Shown here: positions 55,505-64,000 of the stretch, piece after piece
How positions within the stretch are numbered: position 1 is the stretch's first letter
Layout: each line of letters starts with the position of its first letter
NCBI GenBank assembly: GCA_050246875.1
Contig: JBFWVF010000004.1
Span: 62,001 to 126,000, forward strand
Source: SHWB01 sp050246875
GTDB taxonomy: Bacteria; Pseudomonadota; Alphaproteobacteria; UBA6615
Direction of reading: 5' to 3'
DNA length: 64,000 nucleotides
The notes under the pieces: generated by a model
What the model saw: only the letters and a program-made list of their open reading frames with translations
Databases searched by the model: none
What the model was told of the DNA's origin: nothing
Program-made: the position numbers and the translations under genes

Positions 55505-56185
55505 ATGAGCATCAACGCACTCGGCGCCGCCAGCGCCACGTCGTCCGGATCCGGCGACGTCGCCCTCAAGTCGCTAGCCAACAACTTCGACACCTTCCTG
55601 CAGTTGCTGACGACGCAGTTGCAGAACCAGGATCCGCTGTCGCCGATGGACTCGACCGAGTTCACCAACCAGCTCGTCCTGTTCAGCCAGCTCGAACAGC
55701 AGATCAACCAGTCGAAGAAGCTGGAGCAGCTCGTGGGCGTGCTGCAGACCGGCCAGACGACTGCCGCGCTGGGCCTCATCGGCGAAGAGGTCGAGGCGCA
55801 GGTCGACGCCGCGGTGCTGGCCGACGGCGAGGCGACAATCGCCTACGACATGCCGCCCGGCGTCGCCAACGCCGCCATGATCATCGTCAACGAGCGCGGC
55901 ATGCCGGTACGCGCCCTGGCGCTGCCGGCGACGCCCGGCCGCGGCGAGATCACCTGGGACGGCAAGAACGAGAACGGCATCGCCCAGGCCGACGGCACCT
56001 ACTCGGTCGTCGTCAACGCCCTCGACAGCAACGACGAGCGCGTCGCGGCGCCGGTCACGGTGTTCATGCGCGGCGTCGCGCGCGAGGTCGTGTCCGAGAA
56101 CGGCCTGACCTACCTCACCGTCGGCGACCGTCAGGTCCTGCTCGACAACGTCGTCGCCATCCGGGCGTCGGCCGACCCGCAGTAA
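55505..56185 (+). CDS. flgD: Flagellar hook capping protein FlgD
   Basis: A 226-residue protein. The N-terminal FLQLLTTQLQNQDPLSPMDS and FTNQLVLFSQLEQQIN are diagnostic, and the C-terminal FlgD Ig-like/Tudor domains (GRGEITWDGKNENGIAQADG) are complete. FlgD caps the growing hook. It lies between fliK and flgE. Confidence 0.96.
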   Translation: MSINALGAASATSSGSGDVALKSLANNFDTFLQLLTTQLQNQDPLSPMDSTEFTNQLVLFSQLEQQINQSKKLEQLVGVLQTGQTTAALGLIGEEVEAQVDAAVLADGEATIAYDMPPGVANAAMIIVNERGMPVRALALPATPGRGEITWDGKNENGIAQADGTYSVVVNALDSNDERVAAPVTVFMRGVAREVVSENGLTYLTVGDRQVLLDNVVAIRASADPQ

Positions 56186-56260
56186 CGCCAACCCGATTCC
56201 ACCCTCCGCGCCCGCGGGCGCGGTCCGGCGCGGCCGGAAGGGCCGCTGGGAGACAAGACC

Positions 56261-57574
56261 ATGAGCATCTACGGCGCGATGATTTCCGGGGTGTCCGGCC
56301 TGAAGGCCAACAGCCAGTCGCTGGGCATCATCTCGGACAACATCTCGAACCTGAACACCGTCGGCTACAAGGAGACCGAGACGCGCTTCTCGACGCTCGT
56401 CGCCAGCGCCGGCGGCCTCAAGGGCGCCTACTCGCCGGGCGGCGTGCTGTCGTCGGCGGTCCAGCGCGTCGACCGCCAGGGCGTGCTGCAGGCCTCCGAC
56501 AGCGGCACCGACATCGCCATTTCCGGCCGCGGCTTCTTCGTCGTGCACGAGAATTTCGACCCGGCGGTCGGCGGCTCCTACCTCTACACCCGCGCCGGCC
56601 AGTTCTCGGTCGATTCCAACGGCTACCTCGTCAATACCGCCGGCTACTACCTGCAGGGCTGGCCGACGCTCGGCGGCGGGGCCTACGACGTCGACCAGGA
56701 CGGCGTCGCCGACGCCGGCAACCCCGACCCGACCTCGCTCGCCAGCCTCAGCCCGGTGCGCGTCACCGCCCAGTCGGGCACGGCGACGGCGACGACGCAG
56801 GTCGACCTCGGCCTCAACCTGCCGGCCTCGGCGGCCGTCGGCGACGTCGAGACGCTGACCGTCCGCATCTACGACTCGCTCGGCGTCGGCCACAACATGG
56901 CGCTCGAATGGGCGAAGGCCGCAGCGGCTCCGGCGACGTGGGACCTCAACGTCACGGCGATCACCAACGCCGAGACCGGCGCCGCCTCGACGACGCTCGG
57001 CTTCCCCATCAACGTCGACCAGGTGGTGTTCAACGGCGACGGCACGCCTGCCAGCTTCACGCCGGCGCCACTGTCGGTGCCCGGCGCCAACTGGACGACC
57101 GGGGCGGCGACAAGCACGATCGCCTTCGACCTCGGCACGGCCAACCAGGCCAACGGCATCACGCAGTTCGCCTCGACCTACTCGATCAACTCGATCGCCC
57201 AGGACGGCGTGACCTTCGGCCGCTTCCAGTCGATCGAGATGAACGCCGACGGCAGCGTGCTGGCGCTGTTCGACAACGGCAACCGCAGCATGATCTATCG
57301 CCTGCCGGTGGCCGTGTTCTCCAACCCCTCGGCGATGCAGTCGAAGTCGGGCAACGCCTGGGCCGAGACCGAGCAGGGCGGCGCCGTCTTCCTCAATCCG
57401 CCGGGCAACGGCACGGCCGGCACCATCGCGCCGGCGACGCTCGAGGCCTCGACCGTCGACCTGGGCGAGGAGTTCACCTCGATGATCGTCGTGCAGCGCG
57501 CCTTCTCGGCGTCGTCGCGCACCATCACGACGGCCGACGAGATGCTCGAGGAACTGGTCCGCATCAAGCGTTAG
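56261..57574 (+). CDS. flgE: Flagellar hook protein FlgE
   Basis: A 437-residue hook subunit. The N-terminal motif is IISDNISNLNTVGYKETETR and the C-terminal helix includes TSMIVVQRAFSASSRTITTA followed by DEMLEELVRIKR. The middle domain (ETLTVRIYDSLGVGHNMALE) is typical of FlgE. It is 75 bases after flgD, presumably in the same transcript. Confidence 0.96.
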   Translation: MSIYGAMISGVSGLKANSQSLGIISDNISNLNTVGYKETETRFSTLVASAGGLKGAYSPGGVLSSAVQRVDRQGVLQASDSGTDIAISGRGFFVVHENFDPAVGGSYLYTRAGQFSVDSNGYLVNTAGYYLQGWPTLGGGAYDVDQDGVADAGNPDPTSLASLSPVRVTAQSGTATATTQVDLGLNLPASAAVGDVETLTVRIYDSLGVGHNMALEWAKAAAAPATWDLNVTAITNAETGAASTTLGFPINVDQVVFNGDGTPASFTPAPLSVPGANWTTGAATSTIAFDLGTANQANGITQFASTYSINSIAQDGVTFGRFQSIEMNADGSVLALFDNGNRSMIYRLPVAVFSNPSAMQSKSGNAWAETEQGGAVFLNPPGNGTAGTIAPATLEASTVDLGEEFTSMIVVQRAFSASSRTITTADEMLEELVRIKR

Positions 57575-57632
57575 CGACGGCCGGTAGCCCGCCAGGGGAA
57601 TCGCTAAAATCCGAACATCTAAAATGCCTTGT

Positions 57633-57647
57633 TTAGCCTCTCATTAA
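57633..57647. promoter_or_regulatory. Candidate CtrA box of sciP
   Basis: TTAG-CCTCTCA-TTAA, one mismatch to the CtrA consensus, 57 bases upstream of the sciP start. Confidence 0.55.
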
Positions 57648-57703
57648 GTCGCCGAAACGACCATCCGGGGCGCACGGACAAGACATAATTCGGGTCGCAA
57701 CCA

Positions 57704-58015
57704 ATGGATTTCCGAAGCTCATCGCGGGAGGACGCGGGCGTCGTGCGGGACGAGCATCGCCCCGCCGTCCGCACACTCGCTTCCGCCGAACTGCCCCCTC
57801 CCGACACCAAGCGCTGGGTCATCCGGCGCAAGGCCGCCGTCGTCGCCGGCGTGCGCGAGGGGATCATCTCGCTCGACGAGGCCTGCCGCCGCTACAACCT
57901 GTCGGTCGAGGAATTCATCGCCTGGCAGCGCACCATCGACCGCCACGGCGTGCGCGGGCTGCGCGTCACGCGGCTCAAGGACTACCGCGGCGGGGAGGCC
58001 GCGAACGGGGTCTGA
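57704..58015 (+). CDS. sciP: CtrA inhibitor SciP (DUF1153)
   Basis: A 103-residue protein whose DUF1153 core is KRWVIRRKAAVVAGVREGII (residues 36-55), followed by a helix-turn-helix (SLDEACRRYNLSVEEFIAWQ) and RHGVRGLRVTRLKDYR. SciP binds CtrA or its promoters and shuts off CtrA-activated genes in Caulobacter, where sciP is also next to fliF. A CtrA-type box upstream would give negative feedback. It lies between flgE and fliF on the same strand. Confidence 0.92.
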   Translation: MDFRSSSREDAGVVRDEHRPAVRTLASAELPPPDTKRWVIRRKAAVVAGVREGIISLDEACRRYNLSVEEFIAWQRTIDRHGVRGLRVTRLKDYRGGEAANGV

Positions 58016-58023
58016 GGCGGGCG

Positions 58024-58060
58024 CGGCAGAATTTGCCGGGCGACCCGGCAAGAATTGCCG
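58024..58060. promoter_or_regulatory. Two FlbD-type palindromes upstream of fliF
   Basis: CGGCA-GAATT-TGCCG (58024-58038) and CGGCA-AGAAT-TGCCG (58046-58060), both perfect, centres 22 bases apart. No sigma-54 promoter was found between them and fliF; a CtrA-type box follows instead. Confidence 0.7.
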
Positions 58061-58064
58061 CGTG

Positions 58065-58079
58065 TTAACCGCTCGTTCA
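58065..58079. promoter_or_regulatory. Candidate CtrA box of fliF
   Basis: TTAA-CCGCTCG-TTCA, one mismatch to TTAA-N7-TTAA, 76 bases upstream of the fliF start and five bases after the second FlbD-type palindrome. Confidence 0.6.
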
Positions 58080-58155
58080 GCATGAAGCCCTAGCGTTCAA
58101 CCCGTGCCGGTCGCCGACCGGCCGTCCAGCGGACGGTATCCACGGGTTCGCCAAC

Positions 58156-59865
58156 GTGAACGGCTTCCTCCCCTTCCTGCGTCAGCTCGGCCCCGTGCGG
58201 CTCGCGACCATGGCCCTCGTGGGCGCCGGCCTCATCGCCTTTTTCCTGTTCTTCGCCTCGCGCCTCGGCGCCCCGGACCTCGCGCTGCTTTACGCCGAGC
58301 TGCCGGCCGAGGACGCCGCGCGCATCACGCGCAAGCTCGAGACGATGAACGTGCCCTACGAGCTGCGCGGCGACGGCACGCAGATCTACGTGCCGCAGCC
58401 GCAGGCCCTGAAGCTGCGCATGGCCATGGCCGCCGAGGGCCTGCCCAACGGCGGCTCGGTCGGCTACGAGCTGTTCGACCAGGCGAGTCCCTTCGGCACC
58501 ACCAGCTTCGTCCAGCAGCTCAATCACGTCCGCGCCCTCGAGGGCGAGCTGGCCCGCACCATCGGCGCGCTCGACCAGGTCCACGCCGCCCGCGTCCACC
58601 TCGTCCTGCCGAAGCGCGAGGCCTTCAGCCGTGACAGCCAGCCGGCGAGCGCGTCGATCGTGCTCAAGCTCGGCGGCAGCGGCCTGCAGCAGGGCCAGGT
58701 GCTGGCGATCCGCCATCTCGTCGCCGCGGCCGTGCCCGGCCTCGATCCCGCCCACATCTCCATCGTCGACTCCCACGGCACCCTGCTCGCCCGCGGCGGC
58801 GACAACGATGCCGTCGCCGCCGGGGCGCAGAACGCCGAGGAAATGCGGCGGCGCCACGAGGCGCGCCTGTCGCGCACGGTCGAGGACCTGCTCGAGCGCA
58901 CGCTCGGCGTCGGCAAGGTGCGCGCCGAGGTCGCCGCCGACATGGACTTCGACCGCGTCACCACGAAGGACGAGCGCTGGGATCCCGACGGCCAGGTCGT
59001 CCGCTCGACCCAGTCGGTGCAGGAAAGCGAGGGCTCGACCGAGCAGCGCGGCGAGAACGTCGTGTCGGTCACGACCAACCTGCCGGACGCCCAGGGCCAG
59101 CAGAACCCCGCCGCGAGCAGCTCGACGAGTCGTAGCGAGGAGACTGTCAACTTCGAGATTTCGAAGACCATCCGCACCCAGATCCGCGAGACCGGCCTCG
59201 TCCGCCGCCTGTCCGTCGCCGTCGTCGTCGACGGCACGACCGACGCCCAGGGCAACTGGCAGCCGCGCGCACCGGAGGACATGAAGCGCATCGAGGCGCT
59301 GGTGAAGTCGGCCGTCGGCTTCGACGCCGGGCGCGGCGACACCGTCGAGGTCGCCAACCTCGAATTCGCCCGCGCGCCGGAGGAAGCGATGCAGGCGGCC
59401 GAAGCCGGACTGATGGGCTTCAGCCGCGCCGAACTGATGCGCGTCGCCGAGGTCGTGGTGCTCGGCGTCGTCGCGGTTCTGGTGATCCTGCTCGTGGTGC
59501 GGCCGCTGATCTCGCGCGCCTTCGAGTTCGCCCCCGCCGGCGCCGCGGCCGGCGTCGGCGCGATCGGCGGCACGATGGCTCTCCCCGCGCCCGCCGGCGG
59601 CGGCCCCGCCGCCCTGCCGCGCCCGGGCGACGGCCAGCAGGCCCAGCTCGCGCCGCCGCGCGATGCCGCCGGCCAGGTGGCCGACGACAGCAGCTCGCTC
59701 AACCTGCTCAGCTCGCGCCCGTCGGAACTCGAGGAAATGATCAACCTGACCAGCGTCGACGGCAACGTGCGCGCCTCCTCGGTGCGCCGCATCGCCGAGA
59801 TCGTCGAGAAGCATCCCGACGAGACGCTCTCGATCATGCGCAACTGGATGTACCAGGACTCCTGA
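58156..59865 (+). CDS. fliF: Flagellar MS-ring protein FliF
   Basis: A 569-residue membrane protein that forms the MS ring. An N-terminal membrane helix (ALVGAGLIAFFLFFASRLGA), the ring-building RBM region (LYAELPAEDAARITRKLETM, ASIVLKLGG), and a second membrane helix near the C-terminus (VVLGVVAVLVILLVVRPLI) are visible. The C-terminal tail that binds FliG (EEMINLTSVDGNVRASSVRR) is present. The start is GTG 58156. It leads fliF-fliG-fliH-fliN-flbD, the first structural genes needed for assembly. Confidence 0.95.
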   Translation: MNGFLPFLRQLGPVRLATMALVGAGLIAFFLFFASRLGAPDLALLYAELPAEDAARITRKLETMNVPYELRGDGTQIYVPQPQALKLRMAMAAEGLPNGGSVGYELFDQASPFGTTSFVQQLNHVRALEGELARTIGALDQVHAARVHLVLPKREAFSRDSQPASASIVLKLGGSGLQQGQVLAIRHLVAAAVPGLDPAHISIVDSHGTLLARGGDNDAVAAGAQNAEEMRRRHEARLSRTVEDLLERTLGVGKVRAEVAADMDFDRVTTKDERWDPDGQVVRSTQSVQESEGSTEQRGENVVSVTTNLPDAQGQQNPAASSSTSRSEETVNFEISKTIRTQIRETGLVRRLSVAVVVDGTTDAQGNWQPRAPEDMKRIEALVKSAVGFDAGRGDTVEVANLEFARAPEEAMQAAEAGLMGFSRAELMRVAEVVVLGVVAVLVILLVVRPLISRAFEFAPAGAAAGVGAIGGTMALPAPAGGGPAALPRPGDGQQAQLAPPRDAAGQVADDSSSLNLLSSRPSELEEMINLTSVDGNVRASSVRRIAEIVEKHPDETLSIMRNWMYQDS

Positions 59866-59877
59866 GGGTAGCCCGCC

Positions 59878-60900
59878 ATGGCCGTTCGCGCACGTGACGA
59901 CTATCGCAGCATGACCGGCGCCGAGAAGGCGGCGCTGCTGCTGCTCGCCGTCGGCGACGACGCCGCGGCGCGCCTGATCGGCACGATGGAGGACGAGGAA
60001 ATCCGCGAGATTTCCCAGACCATGGCCAATCTCGGCACGGTCACACCGGAAACCGTCGAGCGTCTCTTCAAGGACTTCATCCAGCAGATGTCGTCGACCG
60101 GTTCGTTCACCGGCTCGATGGAATCGACCGAACGTCTCCTCGCCAAGGTGCTGACCGAGGAACAGGTCGACACCATCATGGAGGAAATCCGCGGCCCGGC
60201 CGGTCGCACCATGTGGGACAAGCTCGCCAACGTGAACGAGCAGGTGCTCGCCAACTACCTGAAGAACGAGTACCCGCAGACCGTCGCCGTGGTGCTGACC
60301 AAGATCCGCCCCGAGCACGCGGCCAAGGTGCTGTCGGTCCTGCCCGAATCCTTCGCCATGGAATGCGTCATGCGCATGCTGCGCATGGAGGCGGTGCAGA
60401 AGGACGTGCTCGACGACGTCGAGCGCACGCTGCGCAACGAGTTCATGTCCAACCTCGCGCGCACCAACCGGCGCGACGCGCACGAGATGATGGCCGAGAT
60501 CTTCAACAACCTCGACCGCAACTCCGAGAGCCGCTTCCTCAACACCCTCGAGGAGCGCAACCGCGAGGCGGCGGAGAAGATCAAGGCGCTGATGTTCACC
60601 TTCGACGACCTGCAGAAGCTCGATCCGACGGCGATCCAGACGCTGCTGCGGCACATCGAGAAGGAGAAGCTGGGCGTCGCCCTCAAGGGTGCCTCCGACG
60701 CCGTGCGCGACCTGTTCCTCTCCAACATGTCGGAGCGCGCGGCGAAGATCCTGCGCGAGGACATGGAGGCCCTGGGGCCGGTCCGCCTGCGCGACGTCGA
60801 CGAGGCGCAGGTCTACATCGTGTCGACGGCCAAGGATCTCGCCGGCAAGGGCGAGATCATGATCGCCGACATGAAGGGCGAAGACGAGCTGGTCTACTGA
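59878..60900 (+). CDS. fliG: Flagellar motor switch protein FliG
   Basis: A 340-residue C-ring protein that contacts the stator. The central EHPQ-like region is present as KIRPEHAAKVLSVLPESFAM, and the C-terminal charged helix (SNMSERAAKILREDMEALGP) is complete. It starts 12 bases after fliF and its stop is separated by one base from fliH (TGACATG). Confidence 0.96.
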   Translation: MAVRARDDYRSMTGAEKAALLLLAVGDDAAARLIGTMEDEEIREISQTMANLGTVTPETVERLFKDFIQQMSSTGSFTGSMESTERLLAKVLTEEQVDTIMEEIRGPAGRTMWDKLANVNEQVLANYLKNEYPQTVAVVLTKIRPEHAAKVLSVLPESFAMECVMRMLRMEAVQKDVLDDVERTLRNEFMSNLARTNRRDAHEMMAEIFNNLDRNSESRFLNTLEERNREAAEKIKALMFTFDDLQKLDPTAIQTLLRHIEKEKLGVALKGASDAVRDLFLSNMSERAAKILREDMEALGPVRLRDVDEAQVYIVSTAKDLAGKGEIMIADMKGEDELVY

Positions 60901-60901
60901 C

Positions 60902-61543
60902 ATGACCGCCGCCCGCAAATTCCTCTTCGAGCGCTCCTTCGACGAACGCGTCCAGCGCGTCGCCGAGGCCCGGCGCTTCGACGACGCCGACCTGGCGCGG
61001 GCGCGCGAGGAAGGCTTCGCCGACGGTCATGCGGCGGGGGAAGCCGCCGCGCGCGACGCCCACGCCGAGGCCATCGGCACCGCCGTCTCGACCATCGCCG
61101 ACGCCGTCACCGCCCTCGCCGCCGACCGCGAAGCGGCCTTCGCCGGCCATGCCGCCGAGGCGACGAGCCTGGTACTGGCGATCTGCCGCAAGCTGATGCC
61201 GGCCCTCGCGCGTACGCATGCCCTGGGAGAGATCGAGGCGCTGGTGCGCGACTGCCTCATGGACCTCGACGACGAGCCGCGCGTCGTGGTCCGCGTTCCC
61301 GACGCCCTGCTCGACGTCCTGCAGGACCGCATCGAGGCACTGGGCGACGGCTTCGACGGCCGCCTCGTGCTGCTCGGCGACGATGCCATGGCGCCGAGCG
61401 ATTGCAGCGTCATGTGGGCCGATGGCGGCGCCGAACGCGATCTCGACCGCCTGTGGCGGGACATCGACCGGGCCGTCGAGCGGGTGACCGCCGCGGCCGA
61501 GACCAACGGGTCCGCGACCCCCGTCGCGCCCGCAGCCGACTGA
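60902..61543 (+). CDS. fliH: Flagellar export regulator FliH
   Basis: A 213-residue protein that holds the FliI ATPase and delivers export substrates. The typical ARAREEGFADGHAAGEAAAR segment with glycine-rich heptads lies near the N-terminus, and the C-terminal stator-like domain has RVVVRVPDALLDVLQDRIEA. It is one base after fliG. fliI is not in this window. Confidence 0.9.
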   Translation: MTAARKFLFERSFDERVQRVAEARRFDDADLARAREEGFADGHAAGEAAARDAHAEAIGTAVSTIADAVTALAADREAAFAGHAAEATSLVLAICRKLMPALARTHALGEIEALVRDCLMDLDDEPRVVVRVPDALLDVLQDRIEALGDGFDGRLVLLGDDAMAPSDCSVMWADGGAERDLDRLWRDIDRAVERVTAAAETNGSATPVAPAAD

Positions 61544-61562
61544 AGGCAGGAGCAACAAGACC

Positions 61563-61913
61563 ATGTCCGACAGCGACAACATGCAGCTCAGCGAACTCGA
61601 ACCCGGGCGCCCCCTCCCCGCCGCCGAAATTCCCGGCGAGGACGAGGAGGAGATCACGCGGACGGCGGCCGACCTCGAGGCCGTCTACGACATCCCCGTG
61701 CAGGTCTCGGCCGTGCTCGGCCGCTCGACGATGCAGGTCAACCAGCTCCTCAAGCTCGGCCGCGGCGCCGTCGTCGAACTCGACCGCAAGGTCGGCGAGG
61801 CCATCGACATCTACGTCAACAACCGCCTCGTCGCGCGCGGCGAGGTCGTCGTCGTCAACGAGCATCTCGGCGTCACCATGACCGAGATCATCAAGTCCGA
61901 CCGCACGAGCTAG
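61563..61913 (+). CDS. fliN: Flagellar motor switch protein FliN
   Basis: A 116-residue C-ring protein with the SpoA domain: VYDIPVQVSAVLGRSTMQVN, LLKLGRGAVVELDRKVGEAI and LVARGEVVVVNEHLGVTMTE. The short acidic N-terminus is usual. It follows fliH by 19 bases. Confidence 0.96.
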   Translation: MSDSDNMQLSELEPGRPLPAAEIPGEDEEEITRTAADLEAVYDIPVQVSAVLGRSTMQVNQLLKLGRGAVVELDRKVGEAIDIYVNNRLVARGEVVVVNEHLGVTMTEIIKSDRTS

Positions 61914-61953
61914 GTCGGCGTCCGCGTAACCGACCGGGTCTGGAGAGCAATCC

Positions 61954-63336
61954 ATGCGTCTGTTGATCATCGGCGGCCTCAAGGGCCACATCACGGCAGC
62001 AACCCGCATCGCGATGGCGCGCGGCGCCAAGGTGCAGCTCGCCGAAACGATCGAGGCCGGTCTGGCGTCGCTGCGCGGCGGCCACAGCGCCGAGCTGGTG
62101 ATGGTCGACATCGAACTCGACATCGCCCGCCTTGTGCAGAGCCTCGCCGCCGAGCGCATCGCGATCCCGGTCGTCGCCTGTGGCCTGCACACCAACGCCG
62201 AGGCGGCGGTGGCGGCGATCAAGGCCGGCGCCAAGGAGTACGTGCCGCTGCCGCCCGACCCGGCGCTTATCGCCGCCGTGCTGGAGGCCGTCGCCGAGGA
62301 ACGTCACGAGCTGATCTTCCGCGACCCTTCGATGGCGCAGGTACTGAAGCTCGCCGACCGCGTGGCGCCGTCCGAGGCCTCGGTGCTGGTTTGCGGCGAG
62401 TCGGGCACGGGCAAGGAGCTGATGGCCCGGCACATCCACCGTCGCTCGAAGCGCGCCGAGGCGATCTTCGTCTCGGTCAACTGCGCGGCGATCCCGGACA
62501 ACCTGCTGGAATCGGAACTGTTCGGACACGAGAAGGGCGCCTTCACCGGGGCCGTCGCGCGCCGCATCGGCCGCTTCGAGGAGGCCAACGGCGGCACCCT
62601 GCTGCTCGACGAAATCTCGGAGATGGACCCGCGCCTCCAGGCCAAGCTGCTGCGCGCCATTCAGGAGCGCGAGATCACGCGCGTCGGCAGCAACGACCCG
62701 GTGCGCGTCGACATCCGCCTGATCGCCACCACGAACCGCGACCTCGCCCGCGAGGTCGCGCGCGGCACGTTCCGCGAGGACCTGCTGTTCCGCCTCAACG
62801 TCGTCACCCTCACCCTGCCGCCGCTGCGCGAGCGCCCCGCCGACATCCAGGTTCTGGCCGAGCACTTCATCGCCAAGTACAGCGAGGCCAATGGCGTCCC
62901 CGCGCTGCCGCTGGCCCCCGACGCCACGGCGCGCCTCGCCGCCCACCCCTGGCGCGGCAACGTGCGCGAACTCGAGAACACCATGCACCGCGCCGTGCTG
63001 CTGGCGAGCGGCCCGGCCATCGCCGGCGACGCCATCGTCATGACCGACATGAGCGGCTTCGGCGATCCGGCGCCGGTCGCCGCCGCGCCGGCGACCCCGG
63101 CGGCCCTCGCGGCCGGCGTGCGCGCCGCGGCCGGCGGCACCACGGCGCTGGTCGGCCGCACCGTCGCGGACGTCGAGCGCGACCTGATCATCGACACGCT
63201 CTCGCACTGCCTCGGCAACCGCACGCATGCCGCCAACATCCTCGGCATCTCGATCCGCACGCTGCGCAACAAGCTCAAGCAGTACAGCGAGGAAGGCGTG
63301 CCCGTGCCGCTGCCGCGCGAAGGCGCGGCCGCCTGA
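61954..63336 (+). CDS. flbD: Sigma-54-dependent flagellar activator FlbD
   Basis: A 460-residue bacterial enhancer-binding protein. The N-terminal receiver-like domain (residues 1-110) is atypical: the usual acidic pair is replaced by LLIIGG, though D52 remains (MVDIELD). The AAA+ domain has Walker A GESGTGKE near 147-154, GAFTGA at 195-200 (sigma-54 contact) and Walker B LLLDE near 219. A C-terminal Fis-type helix-turn-helix (THAANILGISIRTLRNKLKQ) binds DNA. In Caulobacter FlbD, controlled by FliX, activates class III/IV sigma-54 genes and represses fliF. Here it is placed after fliN and before flhA. Confidence 0.93.
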   Translation: MRLLIIGGLKGHITAATRIAMARGAKVQLAETIEAGLASLRGGHSAELVMVDIELDIARLVQSLAAERIAIPVVACGLHTNAEAAVAAIKAGAKEYVPLPPDPALIAAVLEAVAEERHELIFRDPSMAQVLKLADRVAPSEASVLVCGESGTGKELMARHIHRRSKRAEAIFVSVNCAAIPDNLLESELFGHEKGAFTGAVARRIGRFEEANGGTLLLDEISEMDPRLQAKLLRAIQEREITRVGSNDPVRVDIRLIATTNRDLAREVARGTFREDLLFRLNVVTLTLPPLRERPADIQVLAEHFIAKYSEANGVPALPLAPDATARLAAHPWRGNVRELENTMHRAVLLASGPAIAGDAIVMTDMSGFGDPAPVAAAPATPAALAAGVRAAAGGTTALVGRTVADVERDLIIDTLSHCLGNRTHAANILGISIRTLRNKLKQYSEEGVPVPLPREGAAA

Positions 63337-63373
63337 GCCCGCGTAGCATCCCGCCCGCCAGGAACGCGCCGCC

Positions 63374-64000
63374 ATGAGCGACGCCGCCCAGACCGCCCCT
63401 GCCACCGGCGCCGCGCCCGGCCTCGATCTCGGCGCCATGTTCCGCGTCCTGCGCCGCGCCGAGATCGGCCTCGCGCTGGGCGTCGTGGCGATTCTCGTCG
63501 TCCTCATCCTGCCGATGCCGACCTGGCTGCTGGACGTCAGCCTCGCCATCTCGCTGGCCTTTTCCGTCCTCATCCTGATGACGGCCCTGTCGATCCGCAC
63601 GCCGCTGGAGTTCAGCTCGTTCCCGACGATCCTGCTGATCGCGACGATGCTGCGCCTGTCGCTCAACCTCGCCTCGACCCGCCTGATCCTGTCGCAGGGT
63701 CACGAGGGCAGCAGCGCCGCCGGCGCCGTGATCGAGGCGTTCGGCAACTTCGTCATGGGCGGCAACTTCGTCATCGGGCTGATCGTTTTCGGCATCCTCA
63801 TCATCGTCAACTTCGTGGTCATCACGAAGGGCTCCGGCCGCATCGCCGAGGTCGCCGCGCGCTTCAGCCTCGACGCGCTGCCGGGCAAGCAGATGGCGAT
63901 CGACGCCGACCTGTCCGCCGGCCTGATCAGCGAGGACGACGCCCGCACGCGGCGCAAGCAGCTTGAAGAGGAATCGGGATTCTTCGGCGCCATGGACGGT
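63374..64000 (+). CDS. flhA: Flagellar export protein FlhA (5' part, cut by window edge)
   Basis: The first 209 residues of the large export-gate protein FlhA. The family region starts at ALGVVAILVVLILPMPTWLL, and TPLEFSSFPTILLIATMLRL, VITKGSGRIAEVAARFSLDA and LPGKQMAIDADLSAGLI are all diagnostic. The frame is open to the end of the window. It begins 37 bases after flbD and is probably co-transcribed. Confidence 0.96.
   Translation, partial: MSDAAQTAPATGAAPGLDLGAMFRVLRRAEIGLALGVVAILVVLILPMPTWLLDVSLAISLAFSVLILMTALSIRTPLEFSSFPTILLIATMLRLSLNLASTRLILSQGHEGSSAAGAVIEAFGNFVMGGNFVIGLIVFGILIIVNFVVITKGSGRIAEVAARFSLDALPGKQMAIDADLSAGLISEDDARTRRKQLEEESGFFGAMDG

Overview
The window is about 70 percent GC and reads as chromosome of a flagellated alphaproteobacterium, most likely a Rhodospirillales-like lineage. 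The evidence is the linkage icd / alaS / recA, a cckA gene directly behind fliQ-fliR-flhB, and the alphaproteobacterial flagellar genes fliX, flbD, flbT, flaF and sciP. No phage, plasmid, transposase, CRISPR or rRNA signal was seen. The lineage call is inference from gene content, not from a database comparison.

Layout. 1-10.5 kb is mostly housekeeping: the end of a LysM-type protein, a LOG-family protein, icd, a VWA/MoxR pair, alaS, recA (with a probable SOS box) and an AHL-lactonase-like hydrolase. 10.6-19.0 kb holds cckA and a leftward operon flgB-flgC-fliE-fliQ-fliR-flhB, then a rightward csrA / FlhB-tail paralogue / fliO / fliP set. 19.2-21.9 kb is a short non-flagellar interlude. 21.9-27.7 kb is leftward fliL-fliM-DUF6468-motE-like-large TPR protein; 28.0-31.3 kb is rightward flgF-flgG-flgA-flgH. 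31.4-36.2 kb holds an acyl-CoA dehydrogenase, an alcohol dehydrogenase, dksA and fliX, all leftward. 36.5-44.7 kb is flgI-flgJ-flgN-flgK-flgL, an unknown gene and two tandem flagellins. 44.8-52.9 kb is a probable flagellin-glycosylation region: a GT41-like TPR protein, a Maf/DUF115 protein, a GT2-like protein, a CMP-nonulosonate synthetase and a nonulosonate synthase. 53.1-64.0 kb holds flbT-flaF, fliK-flgD-flgE, sciP, fliF-fliG-fliH-fliN-flbD and the start of flhA.

How it fits together. The intergenic regions carry a regulatory grammar that matches the encoded regulators. TTAA-N7-TTAA boxes, perfect or with one mismatch, of the kind bound by CtrA (downstream of CckA) lie upstream of fliX, flgB, fliF, sciP, flbT and the GT41-like gene. 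Five sigma-54 promoters (GG-N10-GC) precede flgF, flgI, both flagellins and fliK. Each of these five has an upstream array of palindromes of the form CGGCA-N5-TGCCG, the likely binding element of FlbD, whose gene is at 61954-63336. The same palindrome occurs without a recognisable sigma-54 promoter at flgB and fliF, where FlbD may repress, as it does for fliF in Caulobacter. The window therefore appears to hold most of a Caulobacter-type flagellar cascade: CckA to CtrA (ctrA itself is not here), SciP as CtrA antagonist, FliX-FlbD, then FlbT/FlaF/CsrA on flagellin expression.

The most promising undescribed items are the FlbD/CtrA operator set, the unknown 293-residue protein between flgL and the flagellins, the 1045-residue AMIN-like/TPR protein in the fliL-fliM operon, the receiver-like protein that lacks its phospho-acceptor aspartate, and the GT41-like protein that seems to lack catalytic histidines. 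No intergenic stretch exceeds 300 bases.
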